The notes under the pieces are model-generated. The model worked only from the letters and a program-made list of their open reading frames with translations. It was not told the origin of the DNA and ran no database searches. Below, in pieces: positions 1 through 8,528 of a DNA stretch of 64,000 nt; within the stretch, counting starts at the first letter, position 1, and the number at the start of each line of letters is the position of its first letter. The position numbers were made by a program, and so were the translations under genes. Source of the DNA: a virus; IMG/VR virus record IMGVR_UViG_3300046665_000361, positions 29,011 through 93,010 of that record; one strand, written 5' to 3'.

Positions 1-1
1 A

Positions 2-1063
2 GGTAGCGATATCGTCCCTCTGCCGTACAACGTCGAGTACTACTACCTGCCTGAAGTGTTCCAACACAGCGCCGGCCGCGAGTACGTTGAAGGTTGGGAG
101 AACTCTCCTCAGGTGTCTTCTCCAGGTTTGGTCAATCTCGGCGCCTACGAGTTTTCGGAGATCGAATCTCTGGCCAAGTTGACTGACGACGGTGGCTTCA
201 ACGATCTGCTGGCAGAACTGCTGGCTGATGACGATAGCGCTGGTTACAAGGCTATCTACGAAGTCCTGTCGGGCCGTACTGACGTCAACAACATCGACGT
301 CAACTTCACCCTGCCACTGGCCATCGTTGTGCGTAACATCGAAGTGCCTAAGCAAGGCGTCACGATGAATGCTGAGCAATACGGCATGAACCGTAGCCTG
401 GTCGCTAACGTCGCTGCCAAGCGCGCCCTGAAGACCATCATCCAGAACTCCCATTCGACCAACACCATGGCTCTGTACCGCGGTGCTGAACGCGCTACCA
501 ACGGCGTGATCAAGGTCAATGGCGATGTCTACAGCGAAATGCTGGATCGTGGCCTGACCATCGAAGCACTGATCGGTAACGAAATCGTCGGCCGTAAGTT
601 CTACGGTAAGGAATTGCTCGAAGTCACCAACATCGAGTTCCTGACCGAAGCCTACGAGCGTGATCGTGCTGTGCGTCAACGTGCCCATGTGGCTGACCTG
701 CAACGTCGTTCCCGTCAGGCGATTCAATCGACCCTGCGCGATGACCTGAACCAGATCGCCACTGCCGGTAACTTCGTTATCGAAACCGACAGCCAAGAGA
801 AGGCCTGGAGCCGTCTGCGTTCGTTCATGGATTCGCTCTTCAAGAACGAGTTCGCGAACTACGAGCCGACTTCCGTCATTGCGGCTGCCGTCTGTTACGT
901 CTGGTACTCGCACACCGATGCGGCGCGTTTCATCGACATCCTGTTCGATGTCGAAAGCCGTAACAAGGGCATGGACAAGAAAGAGCTGGCCACTCTGGCC
1001 ACTCTGCAATATCTCTGCTCGTGGGTGCTGAGTCAGCTGACCTGCTCCAAACCAGACGCTTAA
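2..1063 (+). CDS. Conserved hypothetical protein, 5' end outside the window
   Basis: The reading frame is open from base 2 with no stop, so the gene begins upstream and only the last 353 codons are visible. A GTG at 56 is in frame but has no Shine-Dalgarno sequence and the codons before it look coding, so it is not the start. The visible protein is soluble and mostly helical, with an Arg-rich helical stretch around AHVADLQRRSRQ and a Cys-containing C-terminus. It is followed after 15 bp by the next gene on the same strand and lies two genes ahead of the prohead protease, so a head or virion role is possible. I do not recognise a family. Confidence 0.8.
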   Translation, partial: GSDIVPLPYNVEYYYLPEVFQHSAGREYVEGWENSPQVSSPGLVNLGAYEFSEIESLAKLTDDGGFNDLLAELLADDDSAGYKAIYEVLSGRTDVNNIDVNFTLPLAIVVRNIEVPKQGVTMNAEQYGMNRSLVANVAAKRALKTIIQNSHSTNTMALYRGAERATNGVIKVNGDVYSEMLDRGLTIEALIGNEIVGRKFYGKELLEVTNIEFLTEAYERDRAVRQRAHVADLQRRSRQAIQSTLRDDLNQIATAGNFVIETDSQEKAWSRLRSFMDSLFKNEFANYEPTSVIAAAVCYVWYSHTDAARFIDILFDVESRNKGMDKKELATLATLQYLCSWVLSQLTCSKPDA

Positions 1064-1078
1064 TCATCGAGGTGGCTC

Positions 1079-1801
1079 ATGCAGTCGAGTATTTTCAAAC
1101 GCGACAAGGCACGGGTCAATCGAGCATTCAAGAAGGCTGGTGATTCATTGATCGCTTTGGAGCCGCTTCGGATTCATATCCCGGAACGGTTCCTTGAGCG
1201 TGATCTTGCTGTGATCGAGGATGTCTCGTACATCCTTGGTTGCTATGCAATCATTACTGAGGACAACTATTACGCACCTACACTCGTCCCAGCCATGCTC
1301 AAGACTGAGTTCGATCGCATTGGTCGTACTGTAATCAACGATGTTGGTTATGTCGAGTTGGCTTTCGATAAGGGTTCGAAGATCGTTGCTTCAACCAACC
1401 CCGTAGTGCTGGATAACCTGCCCCACCGTATTTATACCGAGTTCCACGGTAAAGGTCGCATTCCGTGGTATTACGACAAAGATGACCTGCCCTTCGTCTT
1501 TGCACAATCGCCGAAATACAATGGTGTGACATTAGGCGCCGATCCTGCCATCTGGGAATACGTTTCTGCTTCCCTGTGTCGAGATCCGGATGATCCTACT
1601 CGTTACTTCCGTCAAATTCCAAACTCCAAGGCTATTTCGAAAACCAAGGAACCTTACTTCGTGGCTTTACGTAACGTAAGCTTCGGTAGTACGAACGTGA
1701 CATCCAAGTTGGGTGGATCGTACGCTGACCCAGGTTTGACCAGTGCGCTGGCTAACCCGTCTGAAAGGCCTGAACGTTTCGAATCGGTATTGAGGGCATA
1801 A
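1079..1801 (+). CDS. Hypothetical protein, 240 aa
   Basis: ATG start preceded by GAGGTGG at the right distance. The protein is basic and polar at both ends and shows no membrane segment or known motif. It sits 15 bp after the preceding gene and 11 bp before the prohead protease, so the three are probably co-transcribed. A head-assembly or virion role is inferred only from this position. Confidence 0.82.
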   Translation: MQSSIFKRDKARVNRAFKKAGDSLIALEPLRIHIPERFLERDLAVIEDVSYILGCYAIITEDNYYAPTLVPAMLKTEFDRIGRTVINDVGYVELAFDKGSKIVASTNPVVLDNLPHRIYTEFHGKGRIPWYYDKDDLPFVFAQSPKYNGVTLGADPAIWEYVSASLCRDPDDPTRYFRQIPNSKAISKTKEPYFVALRNVSFGSTNVTSKLGGSYADPGLTSALANPSERPERFESVLRA

Positions 1802-1812
1802 AGGACATCATC

Positions 1813-2607
1813 ATGGCTAGTGCCGCTATTGCCACCTCTCCCTCCATGTCGTACGGTAACATTGCGTTACCTTCCAGCGGCAAACAGGGTATCTTGAAAA
1901 AGCTTGACTCCGGCTATGTCGAAATCATTCTCGGCGCGTTTGGAACCTTTGGAAATGGCGACTGGCTGTACGACACCGCTTCAGCGATGAAGGTGTTCAA
2001 CAGCGATCCCGATTTCCGTCGGATGCTCGAAGCTGGGCGTCTGAAAAGTGAGTGGGGTCATCCAGTTCGTCCACCTGGCCTTACTGATGCTGAGTGGTTC
2101 ATTCGGATCTGTACGATCTACGAGCCAAACGTTTCCTCGCACATCCGCCGGGTGACTCCGTCGTTCGACACCATCGTTGATGCTAAGGGCCGTAAGGTCG
2201 TTGCTATCATCGGTGAAGTGAAAGGGTCTGGTCCACATTCTCGTGAATTCAACGAGTCTCTGGAGAACCCTCACGAAGACGTGAACTACTCCATCCGTTG
2301 CTTTGCCGAGAAGAACTTCTCCAACTCGACGAAGTACATGAAGAAGATCGTCAACTGGGACAGCGTAACTGACCCCGGCGTGCCGATTGCCAACAAATAC
2401 GCCACACCGAGCATGGAATCTCGTTTCCAAGTGGCGCGGATGTTGGATGAAGCCGAGTTCGATCTGGACCGTATTCGTGAAGGTCTGATCACTCCGTCTA
2501 ACGACGAGAGCTTCGAATCTTCTGCAAAACCTGCTCGCGCTATTTTCCAATCGCTCTACGAGAGCACCACCACTCGCATTGCGATGCCAGCTGCTCTTGC
2601 CTGGTAA
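1813..2607 (+). CDS. Prohead protease, T4 gp21-like
   Basis: A candidate for the serine protease that cleaves scaffold and inner-head proteins during capsid maturation; phiKZ gp175 is the known relative in this phage group. The family pattern is visible in order: a GHP motif with His83 (SEWGHPVRP), a conserved VSSHIRRV segment at about 107-114, a beta-rich block with VVAIIGEVKG, and NYSIRCF with Ser160 where family members have a (V/F)SSRG-like nucleophile segment. The 264 aa length fits. ATG follows AAGGA. It lies directly before a large inner-head-type protein, a likely substrate. The call rests on motif layout; a structure-based profile comparison with gp21 would settle it. Confidence 0.65.
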   Translation: MASAAIATSPSMSYGNIALPSSGKQGILKKLDSGYVEIILGAFGTFGNGDWLYDTASAMKVFNSDPDFRRMLEAGRLKSEWGHPVRPPGLTDAEWFIRICTIYEPNVSSHIRRVTPSFDTIVDAKGRKVVAIIGEVKGSGPHSREFNESLENPHEDVNYSIRCFAEKNFSNSTKYMKKIVNWDSVTDPGVPIANKYATPSMESRFQVARMLDEAEFDLDRIREGLITPSNDESFESSAKPARAIFQSLYESTTTRIAMPAALAW

Positions 2608-2631
2608 CCGCTAACGCCAAGGAATGTTTCC

Positions 2632-4047
2632 ATGTTCAATAACGATTTGCTGAACTACGCCACCGAATCTGGCGTTGTAGAAGAAGAGCAGGTTAGCGGT
2701 CAGAACGACGCGCTGGTCGATGTGTTGGTAAACGAAGCTGCCTCGTCGCCTTCTGAAACCGTTACTTCGGTAATGGATCAGGCTGAATCGACTGCTGAAG
2801 TGGCCGAACAGCTGGAAGACCTGGCTGATCGTGCTGAAGCTGTGGCTGAGAAGGCCCAGGAAGCTGCTCAGGGCACCGGCGTCGTACCTGCCGATGTGGT
2901 GGTAGCCACTGAGAGCATGCACCGCGAATACGCGACTGTGATGCGTGCTTACAAATTGGTCATGCCTGCAACCAGTTTCGAAGCGGCTGGTAGTGACTAC
3001 GAACGTCTGCGCGGTATTGCTACCGATGCTCGCCGTACTGCCAACCTCGCTCGCGGTAGCCGTGATGCGATGCTCGACTACAGCGAAGAAGGTGCGCTGC
3101 TGTCCTTCATTCGTCGTGATGCTTCGAAGCTCGATACCGCTCGTCAAGCCCTGGGCACAGCGGGCAGTAATCTTCAGCGCCATATCGACAACGTTCGTGA
3201 AAAACCGGTCGGCATCAAGAACATGGCGTTTGCCCGGTTCATGACTCGCGAAGGTCAGCCGGTGAAAGATCTTCCTCGAGCTTTGACCGAAGAAGCTACT
3301 TATCTCGGTAAAGTGCACGATGCGGCGCAGGCCGGTGCTGTAGCGCTGGGCGCAATGGCTGATCAGCTGGCTGGCGGTGCTCCAGTTACCACGTTGATCA
3401 ACCGCGCCAATATTTTTGGCGCGCTGAGTCAGCTCGAAACGAACCAAGGTCAGCTGATGGGTAACTTCAGCTTCCGGATCAATAGTGGCAACAACACCAT
3501 GCCTGGTGTCAGCGCTCCAAAGTTCTCCCGAGTCAGCGAGAACAAAGTCAATGGTAAAGACATTGTCTGGGGCATTATCGGTGCGTACGGCGGCGCTTTC
3601 CTCGGTTATAACGCTGGTGCGCTGGTTGTACTCGGCGGTGTTATGGCCGGGATTGCGGTGCCATTGTCGCTGATTACTGCTGCCACAATCGGCGGCACGG
3701 CGGCGCTTAGTAAAGCGACTTACAACAGCTCCGCTGACCACACCGAAGTTAAATCTCAGGCTGGCGTCAAAGATCTCCAAACGAGTATCAATCTCGTACT
3801 GGGCTTCCGTCGTTACCTGGATTACAAAGTCGACTCCGATACCATCCAGGCCAAGATCAAAGCTGCGCGCGGTGCCGGCAAGAGTTTGGCTGGGGAAGAT
3901 CGTAAGCTGCACAACTCGGCATGCGACGAGATGGAAACGAGTCTCTCTCGTCTTGTCAGGTTGGCAGAGTTGGTGTACGAACAAGCGTTCTATGACACCA
4001 CCATGCTGGCTGCTCTGGTCGATGGTCTGGTTAACCGGTCGCATTGA
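2632..4047 (+). CDS. Probable inner-head or ejected protein with glycine-zipper hydrophobic region
   Basis: 471 aa, ATG after AAGGA. The N-terminal 90 residues are acidic and Ala/Glu-rich and look like a coiled coil or propeptide, the kind of segment a prohead protease removes. Residues about 311-359 form an unusual long hydrophobic, Gly-rich stretch (WGIIGAYGGAFLGYNAGA and onward) with repeated GxxxG spacing, which could insert in a membrane. The rest is helical. Placement immediately after the protease gene suggests a head-internal protein delivered with the DNA, but I cannot match it to a named phiKZ protein. A 13-bp hairpin follows the stop codon. Confidence 0.75.
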   Translation: MFNNDLLNYATESGVVEEEQVSGQNDALVDVLVNEAASSPSETVTSVMDQAESTAEVAEQLEDLADRAEAVAEKAQEAAQGTGVVPADVVVATESMHREYATVMRAYKLVMPATSFEAAGSDYERLRGIATDARRTANLARGSRDAMLDYSEEGALLSFIRRDASKLDTARQALGTAGSNLQRHIDNVREKPVGIKNMAFARFMTREGQPVKDLPRALTEEATYLGKVHDAAQAGAVALGAMADQLAGGAPVTTLINRANIFGALSQLETNQGQLMGNFSFRINSGNNTMPGVSAPKFSRVSENKVNGKDIVWGIIGAYGGAFLGYNAGALVVLGGVMAGIAVPLSLITAATIGGTAALSKATYNSSADHTEVKSQAGVKDLQTSINLVLGFRRYLDYKVDSDTIQAKIKAARGAGKSLAGEDRKLHNSACDEMETSLSRLVRLAELVYEQAFYDTTMLAALVDGLVNRSH

Positions 4048-4053
4048 TAATAC

Positions 4054-4083
4054 CCACCTACTGGCCGCAAGGCCAGTAGGTGG
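4054..4083 (+). terminator. Hairpin after the inner-head gene
   Basis: Perfect 13-bp stem CCACCTACTGGCC with a GCAA tetraloop, directly after the stop at 4047. No T-run follows, so it may end transcription weakly or stabilise the 3' end. Confidence 0.6.
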
Positions 4084-4114
4084 TCTATGTCGTAAATATT
4101 CGTAATCAAAAAAG

Positions 4115-4129
4115 TTACAGTCATACATT
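4115..4129 (+). promoter_or_regulatory. Candidate phage promoter, CATACATT box
   Basis: TTACAGTCATACATT lies in an AT-rich gap 43 bp before the ATG of the gene at 4172. It is one of eight copies of a (C/T)ACATTA-like box found before first genes of transcription units in the window. Confidence 0.4.
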
Positions 4130-4171
4130 GTTGGCATGAATACAAACAACATATCGACCGAGGAGGTCACC

Positions 4172-4456
4172 ATGCAAACTCTTATCACTCGTCCAACCAT
4201 CGCTGACGTTACTAACCTCAACGACATGGTCGCTTACCTGTGCCTCGAAATCAAGAGCGCTAAGGATAAGCAAGAAGCGCTGTTCAAGAAAGCTCTGGTT
4301 ACTCAGTGCTTCTACAAGCGTACCGAACTGCTGGCTATGATCGATAACCTGAATGTCCAGGAAACCGATCTGACCAAGCACATGCATTCCGTGCACTACC
4401 AAGCACTGGAAGTAATGGGCGACGACGACTTCGTTGTCGCTCTGTTGGCTGCTTAA
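4172..4456 (+). CDS. Hypothetical protein, 94 aa
   Basis: The start at 4172 is chosen over an in-frame ATG at 4136 because a strong GAGGAGG lies just ahead of it. The product is small, helical and acidic at the C-terminus with no recognised domain. It is first in a unit behind a candidate promoter and shares an almost identical leader (AGGAGGTCAC) with the next gene. Codon choice is strongly biased to the abundant-tRNA type, which suggests high expression. Confidence 0.82.
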   Translation: MQTLITRPTIADVTNLNDMVAYLCLEIKSAKDKQEALFKKALVTQCFYKRTELLAMIDNLNVQETDLTKHMHSVHYQALEVMGDDDFVVALLAA

Positions 4457-4487
4457 TCAATCTCGACCAACGACCTAGGAGGTCACT

Positions 4488-4949
4488 ATGAACCGCACTA
4501 CTCATTCTCTGTTCATCGAAATGTTCGACGCTATCACTGTTGAACTCCCTTACAATCATGACACCATGCCGAACGAAACCAATTACTTCAACGGCCTGGT
4601 GGATCTGGACCTCGGCCTGGAAGTCGGTGAGCGCTTCAAGATCAAAACTGCTCCCGGCAATGACCGCAAGATCATTGGCGTCGTTACCCCAGTCGGTAAT
4701 CTGGTGTTCTTTGAACGCTTCACCAACGGCGAATCCGGTGTCGTGATCATCCAGCCGAGTGACAATCTGCGCGGTATCGCATCTACCGGTTCGTCTACTG
4801 TCGAACAGCTGGATTCACTGATGGGCGGTGTCGGTAATTACAACAACATCGGCAAGACCCTGAAGCGCATTATCACCATCTACAATAAACGTGAGAGTGC
4901 TGCCGAAGAGCTGCCTAACGGCCCGGATACTTTCCGCGCCAGCGAGTAA
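4488..4949 (+). CDS. Hypothetical protein, 153 aa
   Basis: ATG preceded by AGGAGGTCACT. The sequence alternates hydrophobic and polar residues, predicting a mainly beta fold (for example GVVTPVGNLVFFERF and GVVIIQPSD), followed by a polar C-terminal tail. There is no transmembrane segment or known motif. It is 31 bp downstream of the 94-aa gene and probably in its operon. Function is unknown. Confidence 0.82.
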   Translation: MNRTTHSLFIEMFDAITVELPYNHDTMPNETNYFNGLVDLDLGLEVGERFKIKTAPGNDRKIIGVVTPVGNLVFFERFTNGESGVVIIQPSDNLRGIASTGSSTVEQLDSLMGGVGNYNNIGKTLKRIITIYNKRESAAEELPNGPDTFRASE

Positions 4950-4972
4950 GCTTCAAACAAACAAATTTCAAT

Positions 4973-4980
4973 CACACATA
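4973..4980 (+). promoter_or_regulatory. Candidate promoter, CACACATA box
   Basis: CACACATA in an AT-rich gap about 55 bp before the ATG at 5034; a variant of the ACACATTA box seen elsewhere. Confidence 0.3.
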
Positions 4981-5033
4981 GTCTACTTGAATACACAACC
5001 GTGTTCGACTAATTACATTCTGGAGTATTACGC

Positions 5034-5273
5034 ATGTCCGGTGAAGTCCTGGTAACTGTTGCTAAAGCTGGTAGCCTGCTGAGCAAAGCCAAAGCCCTCG
5101 CATCCGCCCATCCTGTTGCAGCCGGTGCTGTAGCCGCTCTGGGTCTCACTGCTGTCGTTGCCGGCAGCTGGTGGGGTGCCAAGAAAGCCTTCGGCGATAA
5201 GCCCGCCGCAGCGCCTGCTGCTAAACCTGCGGAACCTGTGAAACCGGCCGAGCCTGCTCAGCCAGCGTCTTAA
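5034..5273 (+). CDS. Small single-pass membrane protein with Pro/Ala/Glu tail
   Basis: 79 aa, ATG after TGGAG. Residues about 24-48 are hydrophobic (HPVAAGAVAALGLTAVVAGS then a WW pair) and form one probable transmembrane helix. It is followed by a Lys-containing stretch and a repetitive tail of PAAKPAEPVKPAEP type. The layout resembles a small inner-membrane anchor whose extended tail reaches across the periplasm or into the cytoplasm, but no function can be assigned. It stands between a candidate promoter and a T-run terminator, so it is probably transcribed alone. Confidence 0.82.
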   Translation: MSGEVLVTVAKAGSLLSKAKALASAHPVAAGAVAALGLTAVVAGSWWGAKKAFGDKPAAAPAAKPAEPVKPAEPAQPAS

Positions 5274-5286
5274 CAGACACAAGGAT

Positions 5287-5327
5287 CAGCTGGGCGCAAG
5301 CCCAGCTGTATCCATTTCTTTTTTTAT
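5287..5327 (+). terminator. Intrinsic terminator
   Basis: 9-bp stem CAGCTGGGC with a GCAA loop at 5287-5308, followed by a T-rich tract beginning near 5313. Confidence 0.8.
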
Positions 5328-5336
5328 TCAAAAGGT

Positions 5337-5354
5337 TTTACAGTCACACATTAC
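5337..5354 (+). promoter_or_regulatory. Candidate promoter, CACACATTAC box
   Basis: TTTTACAGTCACACATTAC follows the preceding terminator and lies about 108 bp before the start at 5462. It closely matches the box at 4115 over 15 positions. Confidence 0.4.
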
Positions 5355-5461
5355 AATGGTGACATAGCGTCTCACCTAGAGTCAGTTGAGTAAATACTTA
5401 CACAGCTAGGCTCTCATGTGAAAGAATTGTTCACCCACCCACGATGTAAGGAATGCCTTTC

Positions 5462-5920
5462 ATGGCCAAAGAAATCTCCCCCGAGACCAAAAGCTTCGCT
5501 GACGATCTGGAAGCTGACGGTACTGTCAACTCCGATACCGGTCATAGCGAAACCCCGAACTTCAAGACCATCGCCGAGAAGCACCTGCCGGCTGGCCTGA
5601 CTTTTGAACTGCTCGAAGCTGCTCACGACTTCACCATCACTGCCGGCGTTGCTAACACCCTGGCGGCGGGTAACCTGCTGAAGAAAGCCATGGTTGCTAA
5701 CTCCGGCCTGGAAAGCGGCACGCTGAAAAACAACCTGGGCTTTGCTGCACTGGAAACCAGTTACACCCGTCGCAAAAGCGGCAAGGTCGGTGAGAAGGAA
5801 TGGACCCGCTACGGCGTGGCCAAAACCGACATCGTCATGGGCACCGGTCGCAAGAAGGCTCAGCTGAACGCCGTCTACACGCACCTGTCCGAAGAAGCCG
5901 AGTCCGTCTTCAGCAACTAA
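5462..5920 (+). CDS. Hypothetical protein, 152 aa, probably abundant
   Basis: The ATG at 5462 is preferred to one at 5453 because TAAGGA ends nine bases before it, whereas it would abut the earlier codon. The product starts with about 35 polar, acidic residues, then a compact helical part, then a basic C-terminal half (TSYTRRKSGKVGEKEWTRYG). The charge pattern would suit nucleic-acid binding, but there is no recognisable fold. Codon use is strongly biased, suggesting a major protein. It has its own promoter candidate and is followed by two hairpins. Confidence 0.82.
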   Translation: MAKEISPETKSFADDLEADGTVNSDTGHSETPNFKTIAEKHLPAGLTFELLEAAHDFTITAGVANTLAAGNLLKKAMVANSGLESGTLKNNLGFAALETSYTRRKSGKVGEKEWTRYGVAKTDIVMGTGRKKAQLNAVYTHLSEEAESVFSN

Positions 5921-5930
5921 TGCCTGGCGC

Positions 5931-6000
5931 CTGTCGAGGGTGGGCCGATCTCTCGACAGTAGTCGACATCATACAGCGGGGCCTCGTGCTCCGCTGTATG
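5931..6000 (+). terminator. Two tandem hairpins after the 152-aa gene
   Basis: An 8-bp hairpin CTGTCGAG/CTCGACAG at 5931-5959 is followed by CATACAGCGG/CCGCTGTATG at 5970-6000, then CTCTATCTTTATTTTG. The second belongs to the family with the shared CATACAG/CTGTATG outer stem. Confidence 0.65.
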
Positions 6001-6031
6001 CTCTATCTTTATTTTGTATTAGGGGTAAATC

Positions 6032-6442
6032 ATGGTAGGCAAGAAAGCAAAAGACTTTGACCGTAAGACTCCCGTTCCTCAATCTCCGCGCCGAGCGGTC
6101 GAGTTGGTTACCATCCACGGTAATGGGGAAACTCTCGCCGCTCTCGAGAAGAACATCTTCGACTCCATCGGCATCCGTGTGGTCATTCGCATGGGTTCGA
6201 CGCTCGAAGTGTTCTCTGACATCGAGAAGTACTTGTCCGATACATTGTCTCTTAATCACAACGTCGGTGAGTTCAGGGCGCTGCTAAGGGCTATGCTCAA
6301 AACGACTATGCACATCGGTAAGCGGGGTCAGGTTCTGAGCAACCATGATATCGTCATGGGAGATATCGTAGTGATTCGTCCTGATGGGCGAGAAGCTACC
6401 GGACAGATGCTGCTCAAGAACGCAGTCTGGGAGAAGAAGTAA
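6032..6442 (+). CDS. Hypothetical protein, 136 aa
   Basis: ATG after AGGGG. It has a basic N-terminus (MVGKKAKDFDRKT), then an alpha/beta body and a C-terminal part rich in beta residues. No motif is recognised. It overlaps the following gene by one base (TAATG), which points to translational coupling. Confidence 0.8.
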   Translation: MVGKKAKDFDRKTPVPQSPRRAVELVTIHGNGETLAALEKNIFDSIGIRVVIRMGSTLEVFSDIEKYLSDTLSLNHNVGEFRALLRAMLKTTMHIGKRGQVLSNHDIVMGDIVVIRPDGREATGQMLLKNAVWEKK

Positions 6443-7209
6443 TGTCGCGTTCGTGGTTTACGATGATCGATGAGGAAGTGGCATCACTTCATCGATTCAA
6501 GATGGTCATACACCCAGTCGGTGAAGTGATCGTCGCCGACGACAATGTGGTCAAACGCCGTACTGGTTCGTTCGGACACTACGAGGTTACTGTCTTTGAT
6601 CGCGGCGATCAATTTTCCTCTACTGAATTTACGGTAGAGGATAAGTCCAATCTTCTACCTCATCTTCTAGGTGGCCGGGGTGTCAAAGAACTCGTGGCGG
6701 CTGCTGCGGACGATCGGATAAAGACACAGACCCTCATTGACTTTATCGGTGTAGGTCCTCTGGCATTGAGCTTGGGTGTGTTAGGTGCCAGGGTGGAGTA
6801 TTGGGATGATGAAAGTCCCGCCACGTCAATCACCAACGTCTACGATGCTGACGAATGTTGTTGGACCTATGTAGATGGTTTACTGCTTGGTAAGATCCTC
6901 AACCAGTGCTTGTGCGGTATGCCTTGGGAGACATTCATCTTCGTCTTCCATTCCATTGAGCATTTAGGTATGCCATTGCCAGAAAACCCCATGCGCGATC
7001 TTGATAAATCAGACCGTTGGAAGAACCGCATGGCCGCAGTTGCTAAATACGGCGATGGTCCGCTGTACTACATCTGGCACTCTCTTGAACACTACGAGTT
7101 GCTAGAACACGGTAGTTCGGCTCCAGGCCACTTAACGGGTAAAGGCGAACATTTCCTCGAATTGATGAAATACGCCATTCTTGAAGAAATGAAATCGAGG
7201 GATGATTGA
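6442..7209 (+). CDS. Hypothetical protein, 255 aa
   Basis: Starts in the TAATG overlap with the preceding gene. The N-terminal half is beta-rich; the second half contains a Cys-rich hydrophobic segment (CLCGMPWETFIFVF) and many His and Trp residues. It has no recognised catalytic motif. The next gene begins two bases after its stop, so the 6032-8292 set is probably one operon. Confidence 0.8.
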   Translation: MSRSWFTMIDEEVASLHRFKMVIHPVGEVIVADDNVVKRRTGSFGHYEVTVFDRGDQFSSTEFTVEDKSNLLPHLLGGRGVKELVAAAADDRIKTQTLIDFIGVGPLALSLGVLGARVEYWDDESPATSITNVYDADECCWTYVDGLLLGKILNQCLCGMPWETFIFVFHSIEHLGMPLPENPMRDLDKSDRWKNRMAAVAKYGDGPLYYIWHSLEHYELLEHGSSAPGHLTGKGEHFLELMKYAILEEMKSRDD

Positions 7210-7210
7210 A

Positions 7211-7726
7211 ATGACAAAGATACTTGTTCATCACGGCCAGATGTTTATCGATAAGACCTGTTCCAAACTAGCCACACTGGCCGATGAAGAACATCGGGAA
7301 GCGTTCAAGATGAACAGCGCAACGATTTCGCTGCGCCCACCATCTAATCTGTGGGTGGCTAACAATGCCGGTGAGTTTGGGTATTTCGAGCTGGCAAATC
7401 CTGCGTATGGCTACAAGATCCATGTCGTCCTGGTATTCGGTAACGGGAATGCACATTTTCGAATACTGGGTCCTGGAACATTTGATCGGGAGATGTTTGC
7501 GGCATTTGATGCGGCTCCGGTAATGAACACTGATCAGGAGTTTGCCATACTCCGGGACCAGATCCGGTCTGAAGATAAATCATCCATCGTGCTGCAATTA
7601 GGTAGCCATGAAGAGCTTGAACTGGTCACCAACAAGGCGGCGCTCTTTCTCTACAAGTTAGTCCATTACTTCGATCTAATCATCGATGATAGTGAGCTTG
7701 TAGAGATCGCCAACGCGATCATCTAA
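7211..7726 (+). CDS. Tandem paralog A, hypothetical protein, 171 aa
   Basis: The start at 7211 (MTKIL) is chosen over the ATG at 7202 because it aligns with the downstream paralog (MTKLL) and has GAGG nine bases upstream. The two proteins share an N-terminal block ending in DEEHR and a C-terminal block of the form KAA-F-YxLxxxFxLIxDxxxLxxIA. The middle, beta-rich part has diverged. Function is unknown. Confidence 0.82.
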   Translation: MTKILVHHGQMFIDKTCSKLATLADEEHREAFKMNSATISLRPPSNLWVANNAGEFGYFELANPAYGYKIHVVLVFGNGNAHFRILGPGTFDREMFAAFDAAPVMNTDQEFAILRDQIRSEDKSSIVLQLGSHEELELVTNKAALFLYKLVHYFDLIIDDSELVEIANAII

Positions 7727-7785
7727 AGACAGGTTCGAAACGACGACGAGTCAAGAAATTGGTTACCTAATCGAGGAGCATTGAG

Positions 7786-8292
7786 ATGACAAAGCTTTTG
7801 GCTACGCGAGGCTACAGCCTCATGGAAAATACGATCGATAAGTTGATGATTCTCGTCGACGAAGAGCATCGTAACGAAGTGATCGACAACGATCATTCTA
7901 TTTCGCTGTCCACTCAAACCGATCTCGGGAAGCCTTCGATCCTGTTCGATATCGATGATGGCAAAGGCGGGCGACATCTCTTAATCTTACTGACAGCAGT
8001 AAAGGGTGACGCCGTACTCTGCGTTACTCCCGGTAACGGATTTTTAGCTAAACGCGATATCCTGAGCGACATTGCCGAAGACACGCTTATCGGTACTGAC
8101 AAACCGTTCACCCTACCCGGTAGTGAAATCCATGGCGCATTCGCCAGGACTAAGAATCTGCGACTAGGTCCTTGGGAAGAGGTCGATCTCGTGTCTAGCA
8201 AGGCTGCATTCTTCATCTATCAATTAGCAACTGAGTTTGAGCTGATCGTTGACGAAGAAGATCTCGAAAGTATCGCTGACCACGATATCTGA
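7786..8292 (+). CDS. Tandem paralog B, hypothetical protein, 168 aa
   Basis: ATG after GAGGAG. It is homologous to the gene just upstream, with the same length, the same DEEHR block near residue 29 and the same C-terminal block (SSKAAFFIYQLATEFELI), but little identity in the middle. It is last in its unit and followed by a strong T-run terminator. The pair most likely arose by local duplication. Confidence 0.82.
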   Translation: MTKLLATRGYSLMENTIDKLMILVDEEHRNEVIDNDHSISLSTQTDLGKPSILFDIDDGKGGRHLLILLTAVKGDAVLCVTPGNGFLAKRDILSDIAEDTLIGTDKPFTLPGSEIHGAFARTKNLRLGPWEEVDLVSSKAAFFIYQLATEFELIVDEEDLESIADHDI

Positions 8293-8294
8293 AG

Positions 8295-8336
8295 ACAGGA
8301 GAGGCGTAAGCCTCTCCTGTACTCTTCTTTTTTTTT
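8295..8336 (+). terminator. Intrinsic terminator
   Basis: 11-bp stem ACAGGAGAGGC with a GTAA loop at 8295-8320, followed by a nine-T run. Confidence 0.88.
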
Positions 8337-8487
8337 GTGTTTGTATTGAGCCATCAGGCATAACCATCATCACAACCTCCTGTAACGCTATCCTGGACGT
8401 TACCAGACATTAACTGCATGACGAGTAGGTATGTGATATATCGCAGCTCAGGGAGCTTCTCAGATAGATGCGGCATAAAGGGTGGAA

Positions 8488-8519
8488 CATCGGACACCAT
8501 CCGAAGACAGTGTCCGATG
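8488..8519 (-). terminator. Hairpin downstream of the tail tube gene
   Basis: 10-bp perfect stem CATCGGACAC/GTGTCCGATG with a 12-nt loop, just beyond the stop codon of the minus-strand tube gene. No good T-run follows. The 236-bp gap 8293-8528 otherwise holds no gene that I can see. Confidence 0.5.
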
Positions 8520-8528
8520 CGCCGCGAG

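Noticed and set aside
56-58. GTG at 56 as start of the first gene
   Set aside because: No Shine-Dalgarno sequence, and the frame is open back to base 2 with coding-like residues.
2611-4227. Long open frame on the minus strand opposite the inner-head gene
   Set aside because: It mirrors a plus-strand gene with a clear ribosome binding site and biased codons; the antisense translation has no protein-like features. The same holds for the long opposing frames at 34980-36605, 51366-53285 and 60614-62290.
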